From Marinobacter salexigens (GTDB taxonomy: Bacteria > Pseudomonadota > Gammaproteobacteria > Pseudomonadales > Oleiphilaceae), in the NCBI RefSeq assembly GCF_018860765.1, contig NZ_JAHKPV010000021.1:914667-978666 (forward strand): DNA of 64,000 nucleotides, in the 5' to 3' direction. Below, in pieces: positions 44,875-52,909 of this stretch (its first letter is position 1; each line of letters starts with the position of its first letter). Under the pieces are notes generated by a model that was not told the origin of the DNA, did no database searches, and saw only the letters and a program-made list of their open reading frames with translations. A program made the translations under genes and the position numbers.

Positions 44875-46107
44875 ATGGGGAACGTCGTGACAAAAACTAG
44901 ACTGGTCTACCCGCGAAAACAACACATTACCATCGTTTCGGAGACGTTTCCGCCAGAAATCAACGGCGTTGCCAACACACTAAGATACCTGTGCCTTGGA
45001 CTCGTACAGCACGGACACAAAGTAACCATTGTACGGCCCAGACAGCGTCATGAGAGAAAGGGCCTGACACCGAGCTCTGACAATGCGCTGTTTGCGAATG
45101 AGCATATTGTGGCCAGCCTGCCCCTCCCCGGGTATGCCGACTTACGTGTTGGCATCGCAAGCAGCAGCCAGCTTCAACGACTTTGGCACGCGAACCGCCC
45201 CGATGCAGTCTACGTAGCCACCCAAGGGCCTTTAGGCATAGCAGCTGTTTCAGCAGCGCGAAAAATGGGGCTGCCTGTTGGCTCCGGTTTCCATACAAAC
45301 TTTCACCAGTACAGCCGATATTACGGCTTCGGAGCCTTGGAAAAACTACTGTGCGCTTATGGCCGTTGGTTCCACAACCGCACGGATATCACACTTGTTC
45401 CAACAACCAAAATGCAGCACGCGACCTCAGTCATGGGCATCGCGACAACTGGACTTTGGAGTCGAGGGGTGGACTGCCAACGCTTCACGCCAGATAAGAG
45501 GGATGAATCTCTGCGCGCGAATTGGGGGCTTGAGGGAAATGACCGAGCAGTACTCTATGTCGGACGACTAGCAGCCGAGAAAAACATTCGAGCAGCCGTC
45601 GCGTGCTATGAGCGGATACGCAAGCTATATCCGCGAACTAAGTTCGTGCTCGTGGGCAACGGCCCCATGCGCAAACAATTGTCTGAGAGGCACCCAGACT
45701 ATATTTTTTGCGGTGCCCAGTCTGGCAACGAGTTGGCTCGCCACTATGCATCGGGCGATTTGTTTTTGTTCCCAAGTAAAACGGACACCTTCGGGAATGT
45801 TGTACTTGAGGCAATGGCCAGTGGCCTCGCCGTTGTGGCGTACAACGATGCGGCCGCCCATGAACACATCCGCCATGAAGAAAACGGTATCACGGCCCCT
45901 CTAGATCAGGATGAGCTGTTTATCAGCGGAGCCCTTCGATTGGCAAATCAGCCAAGCCTGCTCAAACGTATTCGCATTCAAGCGCGGATTGAAGCTCTCA
46001 AGCTGAACTGGGAGTCGCGGATCAAACAATTCGAAAAACTTGTGTTGAACCAAAACCCAAAGGCCCAACTCCATGCCCGAAACAAGCAAAGCATTTCGAT
46101 TCTTTGA
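44875..46107 (+). CDS. Glycosyltransferase family 4 protein
   Basis: A 410-residue GT-B glycosyltransferase. The N-terminal acceptor domain begins ITIVSETFPPEINGVANTLRYLCLGLVQHGHKVTIV and the C-terminal donor domain has the GT4 motif (FLFPSKTDTFGNVVLEAMASGLAVVAYND, with the E-x7-E type pair). Relatives include mannosyltransferases for phosphatidylinositol or diacylglycerol. The start may be the ATG at 44875 or a GTG at 44887, which has GGGGA five bases upstream. It overlaps the following PAP2 gene by 35 bases, suggesting one functional unit, perhaps lipid glycosylation. Confidence 0.85.
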   Translation: MGNVVTKTRLVYPRKQHITIVSETFPPEINGVANTLRYLCLGLVQHGHKVTIVRPRQRHERKGLTPSSDNALFANEHIVASLPLPGYADLRVGIASSSQLQRLWHANRPDAVYVATQGPLGIAAVSAARKMGLPVGSGFHTNFHQYSRYYGFGALEKLLCAYGRWFHNRTDITLVPTTKMQHATSVMGIATTGLWSRGVDCQRFTPDKRDESLRANWGLEGNDRAVLYVGRLAAEKNIRAAVACYERIRKLYPRTKFVLVGNGPMRKQLSERHPDYIFCGAQSGNELARHYASGDLFLFPSKTDTFGNVVLEAMASGLAVVAYNDAAAHEHIRHEENGITAPLDQDELFISGALRLANQPSLLKRIRIQARIEALKLNWESRIKQFEKLVLNQNPKAQLHARNKQSISIL

Positions 46108-46645
46108 ACTGGCAGATCGGCGTGAGTACGCATTCTGCCAATCCATCAACCAAGTCGTTAAGTTCCGACCGATCATGCGTTACTTCCAATTGGTAAGCCG
46201 GTTGGGAGACGGCTGGTTCTGGTACGCTCTGATTTTGGCTATCGCTTTCCTAGAGCATGAGATTGGCGCGGGCCTAGCATTACTAATGACCCTAACCGGG
46301 CTGACCTGCACCCTAACCTACAAACTGCTTAAACGCTGGCTAATCCGCGAAAGGCCTTTTATCTCCTTCCCCTCAATTAACTGCGGAACGCCACCGTTAG
46401 ACCGCTACAGCTTTCCTTCAGGCCACACACTCCACGCTGCCTGCTTTCAAACCATCCTATTCACGACAATGCCAAAGCTGGCGCTGGCAACGGCTCCGTT
46501 TACTTTGAGCGTAGCTGCATCGCGTGTTGTACTGGGCTTGCACTACCCGTCAGACGTTGTAGCTGGCGCCTTTATTGGTGGTCTAATGGGGTACCTTTCA
46601 GCCACTTACTTTTTCAGCACATCTCTAAGCTTCTTTTCAGGATGA
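46073..46645 (+). CDS. PAP2-type phosphatase
   Basis: A 190-residue membrane phosphatase. The three PAP2 motifs are KRWLIRERPF (87-96), SFPSGHT (113-119, His118) and SRVVLGLHYPSDVVAG (150-165, His157). Several hydrophobic helices surround them. Members dephosphorylate phosphatidate, phosphatidylglycerophosphate or undecaprenyl pyrophosphate. It starts within the last codons of the preceding glycosyltransferase and probably acts in the same lipid pathway. Confidence 0.9.
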   Translation: MPETSKAFRFFELADRREYAFCQSINQVVKFRPIMRYFQLVSRLGDGWFWYALILAIAFLEHEIGAGLALLMTLTGLTCTLTYKLLKRWLIRERPFISFPSINCGTPPLDRYSFPSGHTLHAACFQTILFTTMPKLALATAPFTLSVAASRVVLGLHYPSDVVAGAFIGGLMGYLSATYFFSTSLSFFSG

Positions 46646-46647
46646 GC

Positions 46648-47712
46648 TTAATCGAAGAGCCTTAACTGGGTAACGGGGGCATCATCATTCCTAAATCGCA
46701 CGCCCAAGCCTAACAAGCGAACCGGACGCTCGCGATTGGTGACCAGCTCATTGAGAAGCGGTAAAAAATCGTCAAACTCAGGCTCCTTTATATTGTCCCG
46801 CACTCGCTCCAGAGTGTGTGTTGAAAAGTCGCTGTAACGTATTTTTATAAACAGTTTATGAATGGGTTTATCTTTGGCCTTTCGGGCGAGCCGTAAATTC
46901 AGATCGGCTGCCAGCGACGCCAGTACGGTTTCACAAGCAGCCAAATCTGGTAAGTCCTGAGAGAAGGTGCGCTCTACGCTCACAGATTTGGCAATTCGCG
47001 AAACCACCACCGACCGTTCGTCCCGGCCGTGGGCCATTTCATAAAGCCGATAGCCTTGTTTGCCAAAGCGCTCGATCAATACATCCACGCCCAACGCCTG
47101 CAAATCTCCACAGGTTTTAACGCCAAGCGCGTGCAATTTCGCGGCTGTTACTTGCCCCACCCCAAACAATTTTTCAACGTTGAGCTCGCGAACAAAATCC
47201 TCCACCTCATCAGGCTTCACCACAAACAGCCCATTGGGTTTTTGCCAATCGCTGGCAATCTTGGCAAGAAATTTATTGGGGGCAACCCCGGCGGAAATGG
47301 TTATCCCGACTTCTTTTTCTACCCGATCTCGCAAATAGCGAGCCATCAGCGTGGCACTGCCTTTGTGGTCAGTTACATCGGACACATCCAGAAACGCTTC
47401 ATCCAGCGACAGCGGCTCAACCAGATCAGTGAGTTCCCGCAGTATGCTCATGACCTTCTGTGATGCCGCGCGATAACGGGCCATATCTGGTGGAACAATA
47501 ACTAGGCCGGGGCAGAGCCGACGGGCCTCTCCGCCGGGCATGGCCGAGCGCACACCGAAAGCCCGGGCTTTATAGTTACAAGTTGTCACCACTCCTCGAC
47601 CACCCTCACCCCCTACCGCCAGCGGGACGTCGCGCAATGTTGGATCATCACGCATCTCAACTGCCGCATAAAAGCAGTCGCAATCCACATGGATGATCTT
47701 GCGTTGAGGCAT
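46648..47712 (-). CDS. dinB: DNA polymerase IV
   Basis: A Y-family translesion polymerase induced by DNA damage. Catalytic motifs are [17 protein letters not shown] near the N-terminus and [11 protein letters not shown] (about residue 100). The thumb ([35 protein letters not shown]) and little-finger domains follow, and the C-terminal tail LRLFD fits the beta-clamp binding type. I start at the ATG at 47712 (354 residues). Further upstream the ATG at 47748 lies inside the LexA box. SOS control is supported by that box and by the promoter elements next to it. Confidence 0.95.
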   Translation of the reverse strand: MPQRKIIHVDCDCFYAAVEMRDDPTLRDVPLAVGGEGGRGVVTTCNYKARAFGVRSAMPGGEARRLCPGLVIVPPDMARYRAASQKVMSILRELTDLVEPLSLDEAFLDVSDVTDHKGSATLMARYLRDRVEKEVGITISAGVAPNKFLAKIASDWQKPNGLFVVKPDEVEDFVRELNVEKLFGVGQVTAAKLHALGVKTCGDLQALGVDVLIERFGKQGYRLYEMAHGRDERSVVVSRIAKSVSVERTFSQDLPDLAACETVLASLAADLNLRLARKAKDKPIHKLFIKIRYSDFSTHTLERVRDNIKEPEFDDFLPLLNELVTNRERPVRLLGLGVRFRNDDAPVTQLRLFD

Positions 47713-47736
47713 AATCACTGGGCTCACGTCGGGTTT

Positions 47737-47787
47737 CTGTACATTCATACAGTCTTGTATCTTAAAGTAAGATGCTGAGAATGTCAG
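47737..47787 (-). promoter_or_regulatory. LexA box and promoter of dinB
   Basis: CTGT-N8-ACAG (47737-47752), a full match to the LexA core, lies 25 bases before the dinB ATG at 47712. Just upstream on the minus strand are CTGACA (47782-47787) and TAAGAT (47759-47764) with a 17-base spacer, so LexA would cover the transcription start. Together they form an SOS-type promoter. Confidence 0.8.
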
Positions 47788-47827
47788 GAATCTCCAAAAC
47801 AACCATCGGATAGCATAACGAGGCCCC

Positions 47828-48106
47828 ATGTCGAACCCTATTCCAGACTCTGAGCGCACTGAAATTGAAGCAGCAGCTTTTCGCCGCCTGGTTAAGCACC
47901 TAGGAGACAACCCTAGCGTTCAGAATATTGATCTGATGAATTTGGCCGGATTTTGCCGCAACTGCCTTTCTAAATGGTATCGCGCAGAGGCCAGTGAACG
48001 CGGCTTCGAGATGTCCGACCCGGCTGCCCGGGAAGAGATTTACGGCATGCCATACGAACAGTGGAAAGCCCAGCACCAAACGGGTCCGAAACAGGATCAC
48101 AAGTAA
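47828..48106 (+). CDS. DUF1244 family protein
   Basis: A 92-residue protein of the DUF1244 family, conserved in proteobacteria and of unknown function. Its recognisable core is [34 protein letters not shown], with a CRNC pair, followed by the [12 protein letters not shown] tail. The gene is divergent from dinB, and its stop overlaps the start of the HopJ-like gene (TAATG), so the two are translationally coupled. Confidence 0.9.
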   Translation: MSNPIPDSERTEIEAAAFRRLVKHLGDNPSVQNIDLMNLAGFCRNCLSKWYRAEASERGFEMSDPAAREEIYGMPYEQWKAQHQTGPKQDHK

Positions 48107-48492
48107 TGAAGTTAAACGAAGCGTTACGCATCCATTTGGCTTCGATAGATGGCGGCCATGCAGACTTTGATGACACTTTGACCCTAATCCAGCGCTACTT
48201 CGACTACACGCCCACAAGCTTTCAGAATGGCCCTTTAATAAATGCCGAAGGAGAAAACGCCGGTTCATGCAAAGTATTTGCACTCGGCCTTCATGGCTCT
48301 CTCAACGAGGCAGACACTCTGAAACTTTTCGCGCAACACTACCAGCAGGTACTACACGACCCTGCCGGCGACAGTCATAGCAATATTCGTCAGTTCATGG
48401 GCTCTGGTTGGTCAGGTATACGCTTTGAAAATTCACCACTACGCCCACGCAGCCCATCAGAGCCAACCATCAAGGAAGAGACCCACTCATGA
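48106..48492 (+). CDS. HopJ-family protein
   Basis: A 128-residue protein matching the HopJ family (first described as type III effectors of Pseudomonas syringae), with the typical FDDTLTLIQRYFDYTPTSFQNG and GSCKVFALGLHGSLNEADTLKLFAQHY segments and HSNIRQFMGSGWSGIRF near the C-terminus. Family members occur in many non-pathogens, and no type III secretion genes are in the window, so a housekeeping role is more likely than effector function. It overlaps DUF1244 upstream and minC downstream (ATGA). Confidence 0.88.
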   Translation: MKLNEALRIHLASIDGGHADFDDTLTLIQRYFDYTPTSFQNGPLINAEGENAGSCKVFALGLHGSLNEADTLKLFAQHYQQVLHDPAGDSHSNIRQFMGSGWSGIRFENSPLRPRSPSEPTIKEETHS

Positions 48493-49238
48493 GTGACACC
48501 GCTACCACAAGGGCACAGCAGGTATTCCAACTAAAAAGCGCCAGTGTTTCCATGACCGCTCTGGAGCTCTATTACTTTGACAACGACGAGTTTGAAGACA
48601 CGTTGAGAAATAAAATCAGTCAGGCTCCCGGATTTTTTCGTGATATCCCCCTGATTATAAGTCTGGAAAAGTACGAAGGCCTCGACAGTGAGCTGGACTT
48701 CTTCAAGATCATCGGAGCCTGTCGGCGCAACAATATCCACGTTATAGGTGTTCGTGGCGGCAATGATGACCAACGCCGCCTTGCTCGTGGTGCTTCCCTT
48801 GCACTCATGCCCGGGAACGGTCAACGGGACCGAGGTCATGAAGCAGAAGCGGAAACAGTACCGGCTCCTGCAGCGCCGGAACCTCAAGCCGTTAAGGAAG
48901 CACCCGTAACCAAGGTCATCAGCCACCCCGTGCGCTCAGGCCAGCAAATTCATGCGCCAGAGGGTGATCTGGTTATTCTGGCGCCGGTTCAGGCGGGCGC
49001 GGAAGTGCTCGCTGCCGGCAACATCCATGTTTACGGACCGCTGCGCGGCCGAGCCTTGGCGGGCATTCATGGCGCCGAATCTGCACGAATTTTCTGTCAA
49101 TCCCTTGAGGCAGAGCTTGTGTCCATCGCCGGACACTATAAAATCTCCGAAGATCTTCAGAATAGCGGCTGGAAAAGCGCTGTGCAGATTCAGCTCAGGG
49201 ATGACCTGTTAGTGGTGGCACCACTGGACAAGGCCTGA
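48489..49238 (+). CDS. minC: Septum site-determining protein MinC
   Basis: MinC inhibits FtsZ ring formation away from midcell. It has an N-terminal FtsZ-inhibitor domain (about 10-110; LKSASVSMTALELYYFD), a proline- and alanine-rich linker (about 120-145) and a C-terminal beta-helix domain that binds MinD (VRSGQQIHAPEGDLVILAPVQAGAEVLAAGNIHVYGPLRGRALAGI). At 249 residues it has normal length. Its ATG overlaps the HopJ-like stop. minD follows after 80 bases, which carry an AGGAATTAAACC ribosome binding site for the minD TTG start. Confidence 0.95.
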   Translation: MSDTATTRAQQVFQLKSASVSMTALELYYFDNDEFEDTLRNKISQAPGFFRDIPLIISLEKYEGLDSELDFFKIIGACRRNNIHVIGVRGGNDDQRRLARGASLALMPGNGQRDRGHEAEAETVPAPAAPEPQAVKEAPVTKVISHPVRSGQQIHAPEGDLVILAPVQAGAEVLAAGNIHVYGPLRGRALAGIHGAESARIFCQSLEAELVSIAGHYKISEDLQNSGWKSAVQIQLRDDLLVVAPLDKA

Positions 49239-49318
49239 TACTGGAATCGAACAAAATAATGTGACCGGGCCAAAAGCCGGCAGACACGACGAATCCATCG
49301 AGACACAGGAATTAAACC

Positions 49319-50131
49319 TTGGCTAGAATTATTGTCGTTACCTCAGGAAAAGGCGGTGTTGGTAAAACCACCACCAGCGCCTCTATCAGTACAGGCCTTG
49401 CCAAGCGCGGCCACAAAACCGTCGTGGTTGATTTCGACGTGGGCCTGCGCAACCTAGACCTAATCATGAACTGTGAGCGCCGTGTCGTGTATGACTTCGT
49501 AAACGTCATACAAGGCGAGGCATCGTTAAATCAGGCCTTAATCCGTGATAAACGGGTTGACACTCTCTACATCCTCCCGACTTCCCAGACCCGGGAAAAA
49601 GAGGCCCTTACTAAAGAGGGCGTTGAAAAAGTTATCAACGAGCTCTCCGAAACCTTCGACTACATTGTGTGCGACTCACCCGCCGGAATCGAGCATGGGG
49701 CTCTGATGGCTCTGTATTATGCAGACGAAGCCATTGTAGTAACCAATCCCGAGGTCTCATCAGTTCGAGACTCCGACCGCATCCTTGGCATCTTGCAAAG
49801 CAAATCTCGGCGCGCCGAGATGGGTCAGGAGCCGGTTAAGGAGCATTTGCTGCTAACGCGCTACAATCCGGATCGGGTTGAGCGAGGCGAGATGCTGTCT
49901 GTAGCGGATGTTGAGGAAATACTCGCCATTCCATTACTGGGCGTTATTCCAGAAAGTCAGGTTGTTCTGAACTCCTCGAACCAGGGGATGCCGGTTATTC
50001 TAGAAACCGAGAGCGATGCTGGTCAGGCTTATGATGACGCAGTAGCGCGCCTTCTGGGTGAGGAACGTGAACACCGATTCATGACCAACCAGAAAAAAGG
50101 TTTCTTTTCACGGATGTTCAAGGGGGGCTAA
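49319..50131 (+). CDS. minD: Septum site-determining ATPase MinD
   Basis: The membrane ATPase that oscillates with MinE and recruits MinC. The deviant Walker A is SGKGGVGKTTT (residues 9-19, with Lys11 and Lys16), and DFDVGLRNLDLIMNCERRVVYDF is typical. The C-terminal amphipathic membrane-targeting helix is MTNQKKGFFSRMFKGG. It starts with TTG at 49319, preceded by AGGAATTAAACC. minE follows after 3 bases. Confidence 0.97.
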   Translation: MARIIVVTSGKGGVGKTTTSASISTGLAKRGHKTVVVDFDVGLRNLDLIMNCERRVVYDFVNVIQGEASLNQALIRDKRVDTLYILPTSQTREKEALTKEGVEKVINELSETFDYIVCDSPAGIEHGALMALYYADEAIVVTNPEVSSVRDSDRILGILQSKSRRAEMGQEPVKEHLLLTRYNPDRVERGEMLSVADVEEILAIPLLGVIPESQVVLNSSNQGMPVILETESDAGQAYDDAVARLLGEEREHRFMTNQKKGFFSRMFKGG

Positions 50132-50134
50132 CGG

Positions 50135-50386
50135 ATGAGTTTCCTCGACTATTTCAGAGGCAAGAAATCAAGCTCCGCCAATGTGGCAAAAGAGCGTTTG
50201 CAAATTATTGTGGCCCACGAGCGCGGACAGCGCGATCAGCCCGACTATTTGCCGCAAATGCAGCAAGAAATATTGGCGGTTATTCGCAAATATGTGCAAA
50301 TCAGTGATGATATGGTTCAGGTGGAAGTGGACCGAAATGGCAGTTGTTCTGTGCTCGAATTGAACGTAACTCTGCCCGAACGCTGA
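50135..50386 (+). CDS. minE: Cell division topological specificity factor MinE
   Basis: An 83-residue MinE that stimulates MinD ATPase and sets the oscillation. The N-terminal anti-MinCD helix ([18 protein letters not shown]) and C-terminal topological domain ([30 protein letters not shown]) are both present. It closes the minCDE operon. A GC-rich hairpin (50405-50435) follows. Confidence 0.96.
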   Translation: MSFLDYFRGKKSSSANVAKERLQIIVAHERGQRDQPDYLPQMQQEILAVIRKYVQISDDMVQVEVDRNGSCSVLELNVTLPER

Positions 50387-50404
50387 GCTGAATTAGGCCA
50401 GTTA

Positions 50405-50435
50405 AGCGCCTGCCCGCTTCTTGGGTGCAGGCGCT
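50405..50435. terminator. Intergenic hairpin between minE and the DUF2804 gene
   Basis: AGCGCCTGC (50405-50413) and GCAGGCGCT (50427-50435) form a 9-bp GC-rich stem with a 13-base loop in the gap between the converging minE and DUF2804 genes. No T-tract follows, so factor-independent termination is not certain. Confidence 0.4.
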
Positions 50436-50440
50436 AGGTA

Positions 50441-51448
50441 TTACCATCGTGCGAAATGGTCCTCGACCAGCCCCTTCATGCTCTGAACGGCAACCTTATT
50501 GCCACTCTCATCGGTAATGGTTCCGTTAAACGTTCCCACGTACTGCCGAAAATTGGATGCCAATATCCCGGCATTAAGCTTTTCTTTACGCGCTGAGGCT
50601 GGCTCAAAGTGCAGATCAACGCGATTATCATCCGTTGTTACATGCCAGTCGCCTCCCGCCTGATAACGATCGAAGCGAAACTGGGCTGTACCGAGCTTAA
50701 GGCATTTACCTTCTAGCCAAAGGGCGTTTTCTGTCATACCGGTTTCATTCACGCCCGCAGCCAGATTGAGGCCCAGCGACCGTCCGTCTTGCAACTGCCC
50801 AGCCAAGCTGGCCCAATTCCAAGCCGTTTCCCGGCGCATAAAGCCGCAACTCCAATCAATGGCGCCACGGACCGTTTCGTCGCATCGCCAAATACGATGG
50901 TTCCAGCGAATTTCACCTTCAACCGGCACACCTGCCGACTTACGAGTGAACACCCAGCCGTTATAACCCGCTGGGCAAACTAATCGTAAAGGATCGTTAT
51001 CCTCTTTCAGCGTTAACTCTACGCGGATACCCTTAGGCGCGGACACCGATATGGATCTACCTCCAACGAAAGGCAGAATGCGCATTGAAACGCCACCTTT
51101 GCTGAACGACGCCGAGCCATGTTCAGGGTGCGGCTCTATGCGGGTCCCCAATGCAAATGGGCTCATAAAACTCTGCTCAAGCATTTGCCCGGATGCGAAA
51201 TCATAGAGGTAGAAAAACCCGTTCCCCACCATTTTCAGGTCCACCAGCGCCATGCCAAAAACCCAGTCTGGCCCAGTGGCACTTACAAATTGGAACTGGT
51301 TAAACCGCCAGCGCCGGGCCAGTTTCGAGCGCGGTCGATCCATCACCGTACGCAAGTCGTAGTCCATGTAGTTTATTTCATCTACAACTTGACTCAGCAC
51401 TCCGGGCGAGAATTGCCCCTTCGCATCAATCAGTTTTTTTATCGTCAT
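50441..51448 (-). CDS. DUF2804 family protein
   Basis: A 335-residue protein of the DUF2804 family, of unknown function. It contains many beta strands and aromatic repeats (WRFNQFQFVSATGPDWVFGMALVDLKMVGNGFFYLYDF) and ends GTFNGTITDESGNKVAVQSMKGLVEDHFARW. Starting at the ATG at 51448 places LIDAKGQF at residue 6, as is usual; a GTG at 51508 has a GGGGA close to it and cannot be excluded. It is convergent with minE and divergent from the START gene. Confidence 0.8.
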   Translation of the reverse strand: MTIKKLIDAKGQFSPGVLSQVVDEINYMDYDLRTVMDRPRSKLARRWRFNQFQFVSATGPDWVFGMALVDLKMVGNGFFYLYDFASGQMLEQSFMSPFALGTRIEPHPEHGSASFSKGGVSMRILPFVGGRSISVSAPKGIRVELTLKEDNDPLRLVCPAGYNGWVFTRKSAGVPVEGEIRWNHRIWRCDETVRGAIDWSCGFMRRETAWNWASLAGQLQDGRSLGLNLAAGVNETGMTENALWLEGKCLKLGTAQFRFDRYQAGGDWHVTTDDNRVDLHFEPASARKEKLNAGILASNFRQYVGTFNGTITDESGNKVAVQSMKGLVEDHFARW

Positions 51449-51585
51449 GTTCTTCGTCAGATCGGGCCAATTTAACGAATTGCTACATCGGGTGGTTACC
51501 TGGTTCACAATCCCCTGTTTCGGCGGCTAAAGCACCCCACTCCGCATGTTAGACTCCGCCCACAATATTTCAGGAAGTGTAGCTT

Positions 51586-52326
51586 ATGAGAAACACCCAT
51601 GCCCATAGCTTTAAAGGCTGGGCTTCAGTTGTCAGCGGTGTACTTTGCGCCCTATTGGTTTCAGCCATGGCGACCACCACCGCACAAGCAGCTTTACCAG
51701 AAGAAGACAGCGAGGCTTGGACCTTGCGCAAAGAAGCTGGCGATATCCAAATCTATACCATGGATCAAGGCAACTCCAGTTTTCAAGCATTCAAGGCCGT
51801 GGCTCTTCTCGACGCCCCCATTGAAAACATAATGGCCGTTATGGTGAATCCAGCTTCGTGCATTGAGTGGGTGCTCAACTGCACAGAATCATACGGTATC
51901 GGCAAAGGCACCTTTCACGACCGCTATGCCTACTCGGTTAACGACATGCCTTGGCCGGTAACGGATCGCGACTATGTTCTGCACATCCGCACACAAGGAA
52001 ACGAAGCGTCTGGCGAGATCATTATGGAAATGAGCGCGACTCCAAACATGCGAGTAGAAAACAGTAACCGCGTAAGAGTTGAACATTCCGAAACGCTTTA
52101 CCGCTTTATTCCAGAGGGCAATAAAACCCGGATGATCTGGCTGCAACACACAGACCCCACGGGCGCTCTGCCCGGCTGGCTGGTCAACTCTCTTCTGGTT
52201 GATATACCGGTGCAATCCATGGAAGAGCTGGAGCGGCTATCAAGTCACGAACGCTATCAGGGGTTTGAGCTGATCTATGGCGAAAGCGGCAATCTGGGTG
52301 ATGTAAGGCAAACCGGCAGCAACTGA
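51586..52326 (+). CDS. START domain lipid-binding protein, exported
   Basis: A 246-residue exported protein. A signal peptide (hydrophobic about 13-33, ending AQAA) is followed by a START-like domain (about 45-225; IQIYTMDQGNSSFQAFKAVALLDAPIENIMAVMVNP, GKGTFHDRYAYSVNDMPWPVTDRDYVLHIRTQG, IWLQHTDPTGALPGWLVNSLLVDIPVQSMEELE). The START fold binds hydrophobic ligands. The physiological ligand is unknown. It precedes a CBS gene by 67 bases. Confidence 0.85.
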   Translation: MRNTHAHSFKGWASVVSGVLCALLVSAMATTTAQAALPEEDSEAWTLRKEAGDIQIYTMDQGNSSFQAFKAVALLDAPIENIMAVMVNPASCIEWVLNCTESYGIGKGTFHDRYAYSVNDMPWPVTDRDYVLHIRTQGNEASGEIIMEMSATPNMRVENSNRVRVEHSETLYRFIPEGNKTRMIWLQHTDPTGALPGWLVNSLLVDIPVQSMEELERLSSHERYQGFELIYGESGNLGDVRQTGSN

Positions 52327-52393
52327 GGGGTGACGGGCAGAGTATGAAAGGCTAAGCTCTGGTTAAAGGACTTTACAAGGCAGACATCACCTA

Positions 52394-52885
52394 ATGACCG
52401 TGCTCGCGTACGAGATAATGACACCCAGTATCAAGGCGGTGCCCCAATCCTGGACAATGGATCGTCTGGCCCGGTTTCTTACCGACAACGAAATCACCGG
52501 CAGCCCTGTTACGGATGAATCCGGCGAAATTGTTGGCATTGCCACCCTCAAGGACATCACGGAATTTCGCTGGAACGCCACCCATTCGGATGCCGACAAA
52601 GAACTTACGGCAGAAGAGCATAAGGAAGCACGACGCCTACGCATGGTGCTTTTTGAGGAGATGGGGAAAGTGCCGGTAGAAGTGCGCGATATTATGACGC
52701 CCATCGTATTATCGGTTGACGAGACGACACCGGTGCGCGACATTGCCAACATTATGATGAATGAACACCTGCACCGCATTTTTGTCACACGGGATTCAAA
52801 GATAACCGGTATTATCACCACCTACGATATGCTAAAAATCGTCTCGGATGAGGAGCTTACAAAACGCTGCGCCCGTAACGACTGA
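52394..52885 (+). CDS. CBS domain-containing protein
   Basis: A 163-residue protein consisting of a CBS pair (about 5-60 and 100-155; MTPSIKAVPQSWTMDRLARFLTDNEITGSPVTDESGEIVGIATLKDI and DIMTPIVLSVDETTPVRDIANIMMNEHLHRIFVTRDSKITGIITTYDML) separated by a charged linker. CBS pairs bind adenosyl nucleotides and regulate partners. No enzyme domain is attached. It lies 24 bases before phoH. Confidence 0.9.
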   Translation: MTVLAYEIMTPSIKAVPQSWTMDRLARFLTDNEITGSPVTDESGEIVGIATLKDITEFRWNATHSDADKELTAEEHKEARRLRMVLFEEMGKVPVEVRDIMTPIVLSVDETTPVRDIANIMMNEHLHRIFVTRDSKITGIITTYDMLKIVSDEELTKRCARND

Positions 52886-52909
52886 ACCACCACAGAGGTA
52901 GTGCCCCTT

